Below, piece after piece: positions 33,057-42,507 of a DNA stretch of 64,000 bases. The position numbers were made by a program, and so were the translations under genes. Each line of letters begins with the position of its first letter. Position 1 is the stretch's first letter. The DNA comes from Microbacterium sp. cx-55 (GTDB lineage: Bacteria > Actinomycetota > Actinomycetes > Actinomycetales > Microbacteriaceae). The DNA lies in NCBI RefSeq assembly GCF_021117345.1, contig NZ_CP088261.1:558001-622000 (forward strand), written 5' to 3'. The notes under the pieces were generated by a model. The model saw only the letters and a list, made by a program, of their open reading frames with translations, had not been told where the DNA came from and did not search any database.

Positions 33057-33224
33057 TCATCGACCGTGAGGGAGCGCGCGCCGTAGGTGGCGGGCGCGGC
33101 GGGTGCCGCGACGTACGTTGCGGCGAAGACGGCGATCGCGGCGGCGATGATCGCCGCGAGGCGTCGCCTGCGCAGGCGGGTGGGGGAGATGCGTTCGGGC
33201 ATGCGAAAGCAGGGCCTTCCTGGC
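33057..33224 (-). pseudogene. 5' fragment of a second cohesin-protein gene
   Basis: About 168 bp closely match the start of the intact cohesin gene (30595-30770). The match includes the upstream leader with the AGGAAGG site, the ATG (33202) and the signal peptide (MPERISPTRLRRRRLAA), and ends in APATYGARSLTVDD, the first cohesin strand. The rest of the cohesin domain, linker and anchor are missing. With the amidase fragment at 24.6 kb it shows that a second cohesin/amidase copy once existed nearby. Confidence 0.75.
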
Positions 33225-33424
33225 AGCGGATCGACGTGCGGGGCGGCTGTCCGTGCACAAGGGGGTGCCATCTTTCTGCCCGAGCCGTGGATGCTACGAC
33301 TTGGTCACCAACACGACCCATTGGCTCACCACGAGTTGCGTCCGTTCCGACCATCAGGCGGGGAGCGACATAGTTATCCGTCGAGTAACCACACGGAAAC
33401 GCCTCAGCTCTATGCTCATGTCTC

Positions 33425-34540
33425 ATGAAGAGCGCAGCGGATATCGACTTCGAGAGCTTCCGAGGTGCGCGGCGGTTCCCAGCGCTCGACGGGCTGCGCG
33501 CAGTCAGCATCCTTTTCGTTCTCACCTGGCACATGCATGACCCATTTTGGTCCCCCTTCTACGGTGCACTCGGCGTAACCATGTTCTTCGGAATCAGCGG
33601 GTTCCTGATCACCACCCTTCTCCTGCGTGAGGAGGACCGGAACGGCCGTGTTTCTTTGAAGAACTTCTACATCAGGCGCGTGTTCCGTATCGTTCCGTTG
33701 TACTTTTTAGCGCTCGGATCGACGGCCTTCCTCGTGCTTGTAGCGGGCTTCGGGCAGGGTGGCGGTAACTTCCTCGACCGGCTGCCCCTGCTCCTGACCT
33801 TCAACGGCGAGTTCGCCGGAAGTGGAACCTTCTCCCATTCCTGGTCGCTCGGGATCGAGGAAAAGTTCTACATCCTCTGGCCGCTCCTCGCGTTCGCCGT
33901 GCCATTCATTCGGTCCCGCCTCGGCCAGGTGCTCACGATTCTCGTGCCCGTGGCCGCCGTCGCCAGCTTCGTCCCCTGGACTGGATACATCGGCATCTAC
34001 TTCCCGATCCTCGGCGGCTGCGCTCTAGCCGTAGCCATGCACCACCGCGCGTCCTTCGCAGTCATTCGCTCGATCGCGAACCCGTGGTTCTCCTCGGTCC
34101 TCTTCGTCGCGATGCTGCTGTTCCCCTTCTTCGAGCGGTCCATTCCGATCGGCGACCACTCGCACTACGCGCACGTCGCCTTCGGTCTGGTTGTGCTTCT
34201 GGCGATGCCGGGACTCTTAATACGTGGCAGCTGGCAGCAGCGCCTACTTGCTGTACGGCCGATTGTCTACTGTGGAAACCTCGCCTACGCGGTGTACCTC
34301 TTCCATCCCTTCGTCGTCGAGGTCGTTGACCGGCTCATCGCACCCGGCCAATCAGGCGCATTCCCTACGTCGGCACGTTTCGTAGCCGTGTTTCTCGGTT
34401 CGCTCGCCGTCGCATGGGTGCTTCGCGTCACGATCGAGCAGCCGTTCATACGGGTCGGGCGAAAGTTGACAAACGCGGTACCGCCTCCAGACAGGGTCGA
34501 AGCCGATTCCGCACGAACTCAGCCCCCGTCGCGCGCTTGA
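33425..34540 (+). CDS. Acyltransferase 3 (OafA/YrhL family)
   Basis: A 371-residue membrane O-acyltransferase with about ten helices and no SGNH domain. Family marks are RFPALDGLRAVSILFVLTWH near the N-terminus (active-site His), FFGISGFLITTLLLRE, KNFYIRRVFRIVPLY and HSWSLGIEEKFYILWP. Such enzymes move acyl groups, usually acetyl, onto polysaccharides as they are exported. The ATG at 33425 begins the protein immediately. The gene opens the exopolysaccharide region, so polymer modification is the likely role. Confidence 0.88.
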   Translation: MKSAADIDFESFRGARRFPALDGLRAVSILFVLTWHMHDPFWSPFYGALGVTMFFGISGFLITTLLLREEDRNGRVSLKNFYIRRVFRIVPLYFLALGSTAFLVLVAGFGQGGGNFLDRLPLLLTFNGEFAGSGTFSHSWSLGIEEKFYILWPLLAFAVPFIRSRLGQVLTILVPVAAVASFVPWTGYIGIYFPILGGCALAVAMHHRASFAVIRSIANPWFSSVLFVAMLLFPFFERSIPIGDHSHYAHVAFGLVVLLAMPGLLIRGSWQQRLLAVRPIVYCGNLAYAVYLFHPFVVEVVDRLIAPGQSGAFPTSARFVAVFLGSLAVAWVLRVTIEQPFIRVGRKLTNAVPPPDRVEADSARTQPPSRA

Positions 34541-34611
34541 CCGTACGCCAATCTCCCTCAGGTTGATTCGAATCGCTGTGGGGTCGACTTGATGCTCTTT
34601 GAGGAAGCCCT

Positions 34612-35502
34612 TTAGAGGTGTGCGGCGAGTTCCTTGATCCACGCCGCAAGGTCACCACGTAGGTCGTCGCGGTCCAGCGCGAACTGAACTCCGGTCTTGA
34701 GATAGTCGAGCCGGTCGCCCGTGTCATAGCGACGTCCGCGGAACACGACGCCGAGCACGGGGCCCGCGATCGACTCATCGTCGGCGAGCGCTTCCAGGGC
34801 GTCGGTCAGCTGGATCTCGCCACCCTTGCCCGGAAGAGTCCTCTCCAGAACGTCGAAGATCTCGGGTTTCAGGACGTAACGGCCGATGATGGCCAAGTTG
34901 CTGGGTGCGTCGGCGGCGGAGGGCTTCTCCACCAGGTACTTCACCTTCACGACGTCGGTCTCGTCCGTCTCGTCGACCGCGGCACAACCGTAGAGGTGGA
35001 TCTGAGAGGGCTCGACCGCCATGAGCGCCACCACGGTGGCCGACCGGTCACGCGAGACCTCGATCATCCTCGAGAGCAGGACATCGCGAGAGTCGATCAG
35101 ATCGTCTCCCAGGAGTACGGCGAACGTCTCGTTTCCCACGTGCTTACGGGCGCGAAGCACGGCGTGACCAAGCCCGAGAGGGTCGCCCTGGCGGACGAAG
35201 TGAATGTCGGCCAGGTTGCTGGCTTCCATGACCTTCGCGAGCTTCTCGGCGTCTCCCTTTCGCTCAAGCGTGTGCTCGAGTTCGGTCACACGATCGAAGT
35301 GGTTCGCGAGCGCGTTCTTGTTGCGTCCCACGATGACAAGAACGTCGTCGCTGCCCGCCGCGACAGCTTCTTCTACGACGTACTGGATCGCCGGCTTATC
35401 GACGACGGGAAGCATCTCCTTCGGCATTGCTTTTGTTGCTGGCAAGAATCTTGTGCCCAGACCGGCAGCGGGAATGACCGTCTTGATCGATGTGCTCGAC
35501 AT
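34612..35502 (-). CDS. galU: UTP-glucose-1-phosphate uridylyltransferase
   Basis: A 296-residue nucleotidyltransferase that makes UDP-glucose from UTP and glucose 1-phosphate. The N-terminal IKTVIPAAGLGTRFLPATKA and PKEMLPVVDKPAIQYVVEEA motifs are the uridylyltransferase signature, and VLLGDDLI and KYLVEKPSA complete the active site. The ATG at 35502 is chosen; the frame continues 11 codons upstream without homology. UDP-glucose feeds the UDP-glucose dehydrogenase encoded at 37.9-39.2 kb, so both probably supply the local exopolysaccharide. Confidence 0.93.
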   Translation of the reverse strand: MSSTSIKTVIPAAGLGTRFLPATKAMPKEMLPVVDKPAIQYVVEEAVAAGSDDVLVIVGRNKNALANHFDRVTELEHTLERKGDAEKLAKVMEASNLADIHFVRQGDPLGLGHAVLRARKHVGNETFAVLLGDDLIDSRDVLLSRMIEVSRDRSATVVALMAVEPSQIHLYGCAAVDETDETDVVKVKYLVEKPSAADAPSNLAIIGRYVLKPEIFDVLERTLPGKGGEIQLTDALEALADDESIAGPVLGVVFRGRRYDTGDRLDYLKTGVQFALDRDDLRGDLAAWIKELAAHL

Positions 35503-35671
35503 ACGGCAGACGTTAGTGCTCTGCGATGAACGCAATGTTTCGAGAATGTAGCGCAGAGGCGTTCATGGATACAATTTGCTCCGCCTGCCGAACCCGGCGG
35601 GCGGTCTGATGTCAAATCTGATCGAGCGCAATTCTTGCGCATGCGCTTTTGACTTTAGATCGTTGCGGCAT

Positions 35672-35705
35672 GTCACGATGTCCCCCTTTTGGTGGACATC
35701 GTGAC
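35672..35705. promoter_or_regulatory. Perfect 12-bp inverted repeat between galU and an acyltransferase gene
   Basis: GTCACGATGTCC (35672-35683) and GGACATCGTGAC (35694-35705) are exact reverse complements around CCCTTTTGGT. They lie in the 311-bp divergent gap. A terminator makes little sense between divergent genes, so an operator for a dimeric regulator, or a hairpin in a long leader, is more likely. No promoter boxes are convincing in this gap. Confidence 0.5.
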
Positions 35706-35813
35706 GACGCCTATCGGGCGTAGCGTGCCCTCGCGGCCATTGTTGTGTCGCGAGGCGGTCACCTCTGCCAGCTATCATCATCTGAGCAACCCCTTGAGAT
35801 GGGATAACTTTTG

Positions 35814-37793
35814 ATGAGCTCGAAGGCAACGGCAAGATGGCATCGTCCCGACATCACGGGGATGCGTTCGCTGGCCATAATTCCCGTTGTTGCCTTCCAT
35901 GCGGGCGCGCAGTTTATCCCGGGTGGGTTCATTGGTGTTGATGTCTTTTACGTAATATCAGGGTTCCTGATCACGACGCTTCTTGTTCAAGAAGTCGAAC
36001 GCTCCGGGCGAGTTCGGCTTGCTGCATTTTGGGCAAAGCGGATCCGCCGCTTAGTCCCAGCTCTTGTTTTGGTCGTGGCGGTGACGTTGCCCATTTCAGC
36101 CATACTCAGTTCGGTGCTGAGCTGGGATACTCAGGCGAGGCAGGCCGTTGCGTCGGTGCTGTACGTGGCGAACATTCTGTTTTGGCGAGAGTCGACGGAC
36201 TACTTTGACACTGGGGGAGGTCAGAGCCCGTATCTTCATATGTGGTCTTTGGGGGTCGAGGAGCAGTTCTATCTTGTCTGGCCGATTATCGTCATCGCCG
36301 CCATCTGGTGCGCGCGTCGGTGGATTTCAATGCGCACACTGCTCATCGTGCTTTTCGGGACAGTGTTCACCGTTTCTTTCGCGCTTTCGGTGGTCGTAAC
36401 ACCTGTCGACCCGAATGCTGCTTTTTACCTGCTTCCAACCCGCGCCTGGGAGTTCGCCGGTGCCGGGCTCGTTGCATTGTTGCCGCTGCGGCGGATCATA
36501 ACGTCTCGGTTCGTCGCGTCGACTTTGGTTATTGCCGGCGTTGTAGTTCTCTTATACGGTCTTATTTTTCTCACTGAGCAGGACCTCTATCCTGGGTATC
36601 TGGCGTTGTTGCCTTTTGTGGCCACGATCTTGCTTCTCGTCGGCGGAGGCGGCCCCAGGAATTTGCTTTCTCCTCTCTTCGAGAGTAGGCCCGCCGTGTG
36701 GGTTGGAAACGTCTCCTATTCGTGGTACTTGTGGCATTGGCCGCTTATCGTTTTTGCGGGAATAATTTTTCCGGGGAGTGGTATGGTCTTAGCGCTGGCC
36801 GCGGTCCTCTCTCTCGGCGTTGGTGCGTTAAGCTATTATTTCGTAGAGCAGCCGCTTCGTTTCCACCCGTTTCTTGTTCGCTCGTCGCGGCGCACCTTCG
36901 TATCGGGAGTCGCTGCGACTATATGTGTCGTGCTGATAGCTGGGTCTGTCTTCATCGCAGGAAATGCGCTTTTGCGAGTGGAGCCTCTAAAGAGCTACGC
37001 AGCTGCCGCGGAGGCTGTCCCGGCGAACGGGTGTGCAGGTGCGGTTCGACTGAAGGTTGGGGCGGACGAGGCATGTGTTCTGGGCGATCCCGAGGGGACG
37101 ACGACGGTTGCAGTGATCGGTGACTCCCACGCGGGCCACTGGCGCGCGGCGTTCGATCGGGCTGCAAAGGACGCCGGTTACCGCCTCATTTTTCGGTGGA
37201 AGAGCTCGTGCCCGTCGTTCTCGATACCCATCGGAGACGCGAAGGGGATTCAAGACCCAGCCTGTGCGCCTTACCGCGAGGAGACGTCCGAACTTCTCGA
37301 CGCGATAAGGCCAGACGCCGTGATTATTTCGAATGCCTACGGCTACTTCGGCAAAATTCTTGACTCGGACGGCAACAGACTGCCTCTCGACGAGCAGCGG
37401 GAGGCCTGGCGCGCCGGCGTTGAAGAGCAGCTCGACGAGATTGCAGCACTTGGAGCTGGCGTCGCGGTCGTTAGGGATAATCCGCGAATGCCATACAATC
37501 CGACCGCGTGCCTGTCTCGCCTCGGCGTAACCCCCGAGGATTGTGAGACGCCCTTTGGGGATGCTCAGTTTATGATCCAAGAGTTCGGTGAGGTCACTGA
37601 CGAAGTCATCTCCCGCCGTTCGGTTGAGTCCTTCTCAGTAGATGACGAGATCTGCCCCAACGCGCTCTGCCGCCCGGTGAGTGATCGAGGGCTCCCCATC
37701 TATCAGGATCAGACTCATCTGTCGAAGGACTGGACGTTGACGCAGGTCCCACGTCTCGCCGAACTCATGACGGATGCGGTCCGCCGCGGTTAG
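35814..37793 (+). CDS. Acyltransferase 3 fused to a SGNH-type domain
   Basis: A 659-residue OafA-like O-acyltransferase. The membrane half (about 1-385, ten to eleven helices) has GMRSLAIIPVVAFHAG, YVISGFLITTLLVQE, HMWSLGVEEQFYLVWP and SYSWYLWHWP. The extracytoplasmic half holds an SGNH/GDSL fold with VIGDSHAGHW and DQTHLSKDW (Ser, Asp-x-x-His). Fused proteins of this type O-acetylate surface glycans. The first 1.1 kb is visibly richer in A/T than neighbouring genes, hinting at transfer from another source. The ATG at 35814 follows a TTG that is also in frame. Confidence 0.88.
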   Translation: MSSKATARWHRPDITGMRSLAIIPVVAFHAGAQFIPGGFIGVDVFYVISGFLITTLLVQEVERSGRVRLAAFWAKRIRRLVPALVLVVAVTLPISAILSSVLSWDTQARQAVASVLYVANILFWRESTDYFDTGGGQSPYLHMWSLGVEEQFYLVWPIIVIAAIWCARRWISMRTLLIVLFGTVFTVSFALSVVVTPVDPNAAFYLLPTRAWEFAGAGLVALLPLRRIITSRFVASTLVIAGVVVLLYGLIFLTEQDLYPGYLALLPFVATILLLVGGGGPRNLLSPLFESRPAVWVGNVSYSWYLWHWPLIVFAGIIFPGSGMVLALAAVLSLGVGALSYYFVEQPLRFHPFLVRSSRRTFVSGVAATICVVLIAGSVFIAGNALLRVEPLKSYAAAAEAVPANGCAGAVRLKVGADEACVLGDPEGTTTVAVIGDSHAGHWRAAFDRAAKDAGYRLIFRWKSSCPSFSIPIGDAKGIQDPACAPYREETSELLDAIRPDAVIISNAYGYFGKILDSDGNRLPLDEQREAWRAGVEEQLDEIAALGAGVAVVRDNPRMPYNPTACLSRLGVTPEDCETPFGDAQFMIQEFGEVTDEVISRRSVESFSVDDEICPNALCRPVSDRGLPIYQDQTHLSKDWTLTQVPRLAELMTDAVRRG

Positions 37794-37829
37794 AACTGCA
37801 CCTCAGATGGTTGACCACCGCACGGCGAC

Positions 37830-37862
37830 CGGCTCCGCCCCAGACGTGATGGAGCGGAGCCG
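37830..37862. terminator. Hairpin between convergent genes (possible bidirectional terminator)
   Basis: CGGCTCCGC (37830-37838) pairs with GCGGAGCCG (37854-37862) around a 15-nt loop, in the 81-bp gap between the convergent acyltransferase and ugd genes. There is no long T-tract on either side. Confidence 0.45.
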
Positions 37863-37874
37863 ATTGACGTGGGG

Positions 37875-39185
37875 TTAGGGACGACCCATGCCGTAATAGG
37901 TCCATCCCGCCGCGCGCCATGCGGCTGCGTCGAGCCCGTTGCGTCCGTCCACGATTACTCTTCCGTCGGTGAGAGTCGACGCGTGCTCGGGGTCGAGTTG
38001 GCGGCGGTACTCATCCCACTCGGTGACGAGGATGACAGCATCAGCGTCAGCGAGCGCCTCGTCGCGGGAGTCTACGTACGTAAGCTGCGGGTGAACTCTG
38101 CGCGCGTTCGCGATAGCCGCCGGATCCGTCACCGTCACCGACGCTCCGAGGCCGTGGAGACGAACTGCAACATCCAGCGCAGGCGAGTCTCGAATATCGT
38201 CACTGTGCGGTTTGAATGCGGCGCCCAGAACGGTCACCTTCTTCTCGAAAACCTGGCCTTCGAGTGCCTCGACGACGAGTTGTACAGCGCGCTCGCGGCG
38301 GCGCAGGTTGATCTCGTCGATTTCCCTCAGGAACGCCACCGACTCGCCGCGGCCTAGTTCTTCCGCTCGCGCAGAGAACGCACGAATGTCCTTGGGGAGG
38401 CAGCCGCCGCCGAACCCGATGCCGGCGCCGAGGAACTTACGTCCGATTCTGTCGTCGTATCCGATAGCGTCAGCCAGCAAGGTGACGTCCGCGCCAGTCA
38501 CCTCTGCGATCTCTGCCATGGCGTTGATGAATGAGATTTTTGTTGCGAGGAAGGCGTTGGCTGAAACCTTGACAAGTTCGGCAGTGGCCCGGTCCATCAC
38601 CAAGAATGGCGTGCCCTTCGCGATGGACGGGTGGTACACCTCACGAAGGATCTGCGCAGCACGCTCGCCCTCCGCCCCGTCGGGCACTCCCGCGACGAGG
38701 CGATCTGGATCGATCGTGTCTTGAACTGCCCATCCTTCTCGGAGGAACTCCGGGTTCCAAACCAACGTCGCGCCTGTCGGTTCTACTCGTTCAGCGAGTC
38801 CTGCTGCGGTACCCACCGGAACAGTCGACTTGCCGGCCACGATGTCGCCCTCGGACAAGAACGGCAAAAGTCCGTCAACGGCGGCATTCACGTAGGTCAT
38901 ATCGGCGGCATAGCCATCCTTCACCTGGGGAGTCCCAACTCCGATGAAGTGGACGCGAGCCCCGGCGGCCTCGGCCATGTCCGTGGAGAAGCGCAGGCGG
39001 CCTGAAGCGATTCCGTCCGCCAAGATCTCAGCGAGTCCGGGCTCGAAGAACGGGGCTTCGCCTTTGGAGAGCGACTCGATCTTTCGTTCATCGACATCGA
39101 TTCCGACCACGTCGTGGCCGATCGATGCCATTGCGGCCGCGTGCACGGCCCCCAGGTAACCGCAACCGATGACTGACAGACGCAT
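37875..39185 (-). CDS. ugd: UDP-glucose 6-dehydrogenase
   Basis: A 436-residue enzyme oxidising UDP-glucose to UDP-glucuronate with two NAD+. The Rossmann start is MRLSVIGCGYLGAVHAAAMA. FFEPGL and GTPQVKDGYAD-type residues follow, the catalytic Cys is in FGGGCLPKDIRAF, and KPHSDDIRDSPAL marks the C-terminal domain. The ATG at 39185 follows AAGGAGAG; the frame extends 20 codons upstream without homology. It probably supplies glucuronic acid for the exopolysaccharide. Confidence 0.93.
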   Translation of the reverse strand: MRLSVIGCGYLGAVHAAAMASIGHDVVGIDVDERKIESLSKGEAPFFEPGLAEILADGIASGRLRFSTDMAEAAGARVHFIGVGTPQVKDGYAADMTYVNAAVDGLLPFLSEGDIVAGKSTVPVGTAAGLAERVEPTGATLVWNPEFLREGWAVQDTIDPDRLVAGVPDGAEGERAAQILREVYHPSIAKGTPFLVMDRATAELVKVSANAFLATKISFINAMAEIAEVTGADVTLLADAIGYDDRIGRKFLGAGIGFGGGCLPKDIRAFSARAEELGRGESVAFLREIDEINLRRRERAVQLVVEALEGQVFEKKVTVLGAAFKPHSDDIRDSPALDVAVRLHGLGASVTVTDPAAIANARRVHPQLTYVDSRDEALADADAVILVTEWDEYRRQLDPEHASTLTDGRVIVDGRNGLDAAAWRAAGWTYYGMGRP

Positions 39186-39554
39186 GGCTCTCCTTCTTCG
39201 CTCGAATTGGTTGACGTTCGCCGTAGCAACGTTGGTTTGAGACAACTCTGCTCGCCAGGCCGACAGTCACGCGGTCGTGACGTCCTACCGCCCAGAGCAT
39301 TCATATCAACTCTGCGTGTCCGGTTCGAGTCGGACAGTTCACGTTCGTCTTTCGAACGGCTTCTTCGCTTCCTTCGCAGTGCAACGTAAGTCCCTGTTCT
39401 CCAGGGGTAACGCTCTCAACCATCCCGTCCCCCGCACGACACGCGCACGACACACAGGGCTGCTAGTTTTCTGATCGGGACGATGAAGTGTTCAACGCTT
39501 AGATTTGCCCCCGCGGCAGTGAAGAGCATCACGTAGGCCGTACAGGGGGTTGTG
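39186..39554. other. Divergent intergenic region with a 10-bp direct repeat
   Basis: This 369-bp gap separates ugd from module A. CGCACGACAC occurs at 39433-39442 and 39444-39453, an 11-bp period or one helical turn, upstream of the plus-strand genes, and could be a regulator site. A TAGTTT near 39464-39469 is a weak -10 candidate. No gene is supported here. Confidence 0.35.
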
Positions 39555-40043
39555 ATGAGTCAGGCACGTCCGAGGGATCAACGTTCTCGACCGCCATGGC
39601 GAGTACTTCTAGTAGGCGCCTTCGTGCTGCTTCTGATCGCTCAAGGCTGGATCTCTTTCAGAGTCACCCCTGAGCCCTATCCCATCGTCCGGATGCCTAG
39701 CTTTGGTCTCGCCGCGTCGCCTGACGGCACTTACCCTGCCACTTTCGTTCGCGCCGAAGCGTCCTTCTCGGATGGTACGAGTTCTGAGATTGACCCATAC
39801 GAGATCATGGCTCCCTTCCGTTTCTCCACCGCGCGCCCGTCATATGACTACGTTTTCGGTCCCGAGCGAAAGACCGAGATCCCAAGCGATGTCATTGACT
39901 GGCTTCGTGGCAGGGTGGAGGAGTTGAGCGGCGGAAAGACCCCCACGGAATTGAGAATGTGCTGGACGGAAGCGGACGTCCGACTCAAGGACGCGAAACT
40001 CGAGAATGTAACGCCGTGTGAGCTGACCTTGGTGGAACTATGA
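39555..40043 (+). CDS. Single-TM protein of a two-gene membrane module, copy A
   Basis: A 162-residue protein with one N-terminal helix (about 15-35) and an extracytoplasmic domain. The ATG at 39555 follows AGGGGG by 5 nt. It overlaps the HTTM-like gene by ATGA. A paralogue with the same partner and the same overlap lies at 48426-48926. Shared features are EPYP after the helix, a Phe/Pro-rich strand (RMPSFG against FQPAFVG), DWLR in the middle and a charged terminal strand pair. The size and pairing recall SdpA-SdpB of the Bacillus cannibalism system, but the SdpA sequence signature is not visible. The function is unknown. Confidence 0.65.
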   Translation: MSQARPRDQRSRPPWRVLLVGAFVLLLIAQGWISFRVTPEPYPIVRMPSFGLAASPDGTYPATFVRAEASFSDGTSSEIDPYEIMAPFRFSTARPSYDYVFGPERKTEIPSDVIDWLRGRVEELSGGKTPTELRMCWTEADVRLKDAKLENVTPCELTLVEL

Positions 40044-40978
40044 TCCGGCGCGTTGACGACTTCATCCGTCGTGCGGCGGACTCGTACCGACCCGACCAGT
40101 GGTTTCTTGCCGTCTTGCGGGTCGCGTATGCGGGGTGGATCCTGCTCTTCCCCGTAGACATAATGTGGATTGCGAGTATCCCAAACGGCTTCTTGCGTCC
40201 GCGTCCAGGACTCTTCGGATGGATCACCGATGTGCCGTCAGCGGAAGTCTTGCTCGCCATTTCGATCGTGCGCGTTCTCCTCGCTGTTCTTCTAGCACTG
40301 GGCATTATGACGGTACCCGTTTCCGTAGTTATGTCCGCATGCTTGATCGTCGTGTCCGGGCTTTCTTATTCCTTTTCGAAGGTAGATCACTTCATCCTGT
40401 TTGAGCTCGTGCCTGTGTTCCTGGCTTTCGCTGGGTGGGGTACCGCGTGGTCGTTCGACGCGATACGTCGTCGCCGCCGTGGCGACCCTCTCGGTGCAGC
40501 TCGGGGGATGCCTGTCTTGCTGTTCGCGCTCACTATCGGTTGGGCGATGCTGTCGGCAGCTGTACCCAAGGTGCTCGGGGGGTGGCTCGACCCGGACCGC
40601 CAGGCAACCCGCGGATACCTCGCTCGGGACGTGGCGACTGCGGCGAAGACGGGGCCGTTCGCTGACTGGATGTTGACGATTGATTCTGATCTCTTCTGGA
40701 AGTTTCTGGATTACGCGACAATCCTGGCTGAAGGAGCGCTGATTCTCTTCGCTCTGACGCCGATCTTGTTTCGCTGCTGGGTCTTGCTCCTGGGCGCGTT
40801 CCACGTTGGCGTTTACCTCACGTTGGGAATCTCCTTCATCGACTACGTAATGGTCTACGCGGTGTTCTTCTCGCCTGTCGTTATGTGGCTAATTAATCGA
40901 GTATCGCTGGCGAGGGGAAAACTGCGTCGGGGGCCGGCGGAATCGCGGGCGCGTTCGTTAGCAGAGGGCGCCGAATGA
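40040..40978 (+). CDS. HTTM-like multipass membrane protein, copy A
   Basis: A 312-residue protein with about eight helices resembling the HTTM (vitamin K-dependent gamma-carboxylase-like) family. Features shared with copy B (47335-48429) include [45 protein letters not shown] and [20 protein letters not shown]. The start overlaps the upstream gene by ATGA, so the pair is made together. The next gene, an FAD oxidoreductase, begins 16 bp downstream. HTTM proteins in bacteria accompany peptide- or lipid-modifying systems; none can be assigned here. Confidence 0.65.
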   Translation: MIRRVDDFIRRAADSYRPDQWFLAVLRVAYAGWILLFPVDIMWIASIPNGFLRPRPGLFGWITDVPSAEVLLAISIVRVLLAVLLALGIMTVPVSVVMSACLIVVSGLSYSFSKVDHFILFELVPVFLAFAGWGTAWSFDAIRRRRRGDPLGAARGMPVLLFALTIGWAMLSAAVPKVLGGWLDPDRQATRGYLARDVATAAKTGPFADWMLTIDSDLFWKFLDYATILAEGALILFALTPILFRCWVLLLGAFHVGVYLTLGISFIDYVMVYAVFFSPVVMWLINRVSLARGKLRRGPAESRARSLAEGAE

Positions 40979-40994
40979 CTGGGGAAATCAACTC

Positions 40995-42419
40995 GTGAAG
41001 GTGAGCGTCGTCGGGAGTGGTCCGAACGGCCTCGCTGCTGCCGTGGTTATGGCCCGCGCGGGTCACGAAGTCCGGGTTTTCGAGAGTTCTGAGGGTGTCG
41101 GCGGCGGGCTTCGGACCGTTCCCTTCGACGGTGCGGAGGGACTGCTCGATATTTGTTCAGCAGTGCATCCAATGGCGGTTTCGTCACGCTTCTTTCAGGC
41201 TTTCCAGCTCGCGGATCGCGTTGAGTTCCGATACCCGGAGATATCCTTCGCCCACGCGATGCAGGGCGAGTCGGCGGTCGCGTATCGCGATCTAGCCCGC
41301 ACCGTGGAGGAGCTCGGTACGGACGGGGCAGGTTGGGGGCGAGCGATGAGGCCGCTTGTTGCGCGGATTGAGGATGTACGAGGGATGTCGGGTCTCTCGC
41401 CCCGTGTACACCCGTCTCAGGTGGCCGGAGCCGTGTCGCTCGGCCTCAGCGCCGCGGTGAAGTTCCCGATGCTTAGAGGCCGGGCACGTGCTCTAGCCGC
41501 CGGTGCCACGGCGCACGCGGGAACGACGTTCGAATCTGCAGCAGGCCGCTTCGTCGGTGCTGTTCTCGCGGCTGAGGCCCACGTGGCGGGATGGCCCATT
41601 CCAGTGGGCGGGTCTCAATCCATTGCAGATGCAATGGTGGACGATCTTCGACGCCATGGCGGTGAGGTCATCACGAGTCATCGTGTGACTTCGCTCGACA
41701 GCGTCTGGGGCGCCGGGGACGTGGCCATACTCGATACTTCCCCACGTCAGTTCGCCAATATGGCTGGCGATCGACTGCCCTCTCGCTATCTTCACGCGCT
41801 GCGCAGTTACCGGTACGGGAATGCTGTGAGCAAGGTCGACTTCGTCTTGAACGCCCCCATACCTTGGTCGGACGAAAGACTGCGTGATGCCGGCACGGTC
41901 CATTTGGGTGGTACTGCATCACAGGTATCGTCGGCCGAATCCCTCGCGCGTCGCGGGATCATGCCGGATGACCCATTCGTCCTCTTGTCCCAACCAAGCC
42001 GTTTCGACAATTCGAGACTCCCCGCAGGCTCCTCGAAATCGGTCGTCTGGGCGTACGCACATGTGCCTAACGGAAGCCGGGCCGACGGCACGGAAGTCGT
42101 GACACGCAGGATCGAAAGCTTCGCGCCGGGATTCCGCGACGTTGTCGAGCACTCCGAGGCGCGCCCGGCCGCCTGGTATGAGGCGCACAACAGCAACTTC
42201 GTCGGTGGTGACGTACTCGGAGGACAGATGGATCTTCGTCAGTTCATCACCCGGCCAAATGTGAGCCCGCATCCTTGGCGCACGCCAATCGCCGGGGTTT
42301 ATCTGTGCTCGGCCGCGACTCCGCCTGGCGCGGGCGTTCACGGCATGGGTGGGTGGCATGCGGCACGCCTCGCCCTGCGAGACTTGACGGGGCAGCCGAT
42401 GCCAGGCCTGTCGCCATGA
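40995..42419 (+). CDS. FAD-dependent oxidoreductase, phytoene-desaturase-like
   Basis: A 474-residue flavoprotein starting at a GTG after GGGGAAA. The dinucleotide fold is [21 protein letters not shown] with the second motif [16 protein letters not shown]. The C-terminal FAD contact is [17 protein letters not shown]. This matches the carotenoid desaturase/CrtI superfamily, but no carotenoid genes are nearby. It follows the two-gene HTTM module closely, suggesting joint action on a lipid or isoprenoid-like substrate. The substrate is not deducible. Confidence 0.8.
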   Translation: MKVSVVGSGPNGLAAAVVMARAGHEVRVFESSEGVGGGLRTVPFDGAEGLLDICSAVHPMAVSSRFFQAFQLADRVEFRYPEISFAHAMQGESAVAYRDLARTVEELGTDGAGWGRAMRPLVARIEDVRGMSGLSPRVHPSQVAGAVSLGLSAAVKFPMLRGRARALAAGATAHAGTTFESAAGRFVGAVLAAEAHVAGWPIPVGGSQSIADAMVDDLRRHGGEVITSHRVTSLDSVWGAGDVAILDTSPRQFANMAGDRLPSRYLHALRSYRYGNAVSKVDFVLNAPIPWSDERLRDAGTVHLGGTASQVSSAESLARRGIMPDDPFVLLSQPSRFDNSRLPAGSSKSVVWAYAHVPNGSRADGTEVVTRRIESFAPGFRDVVEHSEARPAAWYEAHNSNFVGGDVLGGQMDLRQFITRPNVSPHPWRTPIAGVYLCSAATPPGAGVHGMGGWHAARLALRDLTGQPMPGLSP

Positions 42420-42507
42420 TGTGCTGTTGGGGCTCACCCAACTTGACCAGGGTCCATGTATATCTGCTCTGGTCACATTCCGCTGATCGATTGAGGGTTG
42501 TGATCGC

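Noticed and set aside
39555..40978. True SdpA-SdpB toxin system
   Set aside because: Only size and gene order agree; no SdpA signature and no SdpC-like pro-peptide gene is present.
40995..42419. Carotenoid biosynthesis gene crtI
   Set aside because: There is no phytoene synthase or other carotenoid gene nearby; only superfamily membership is supported.
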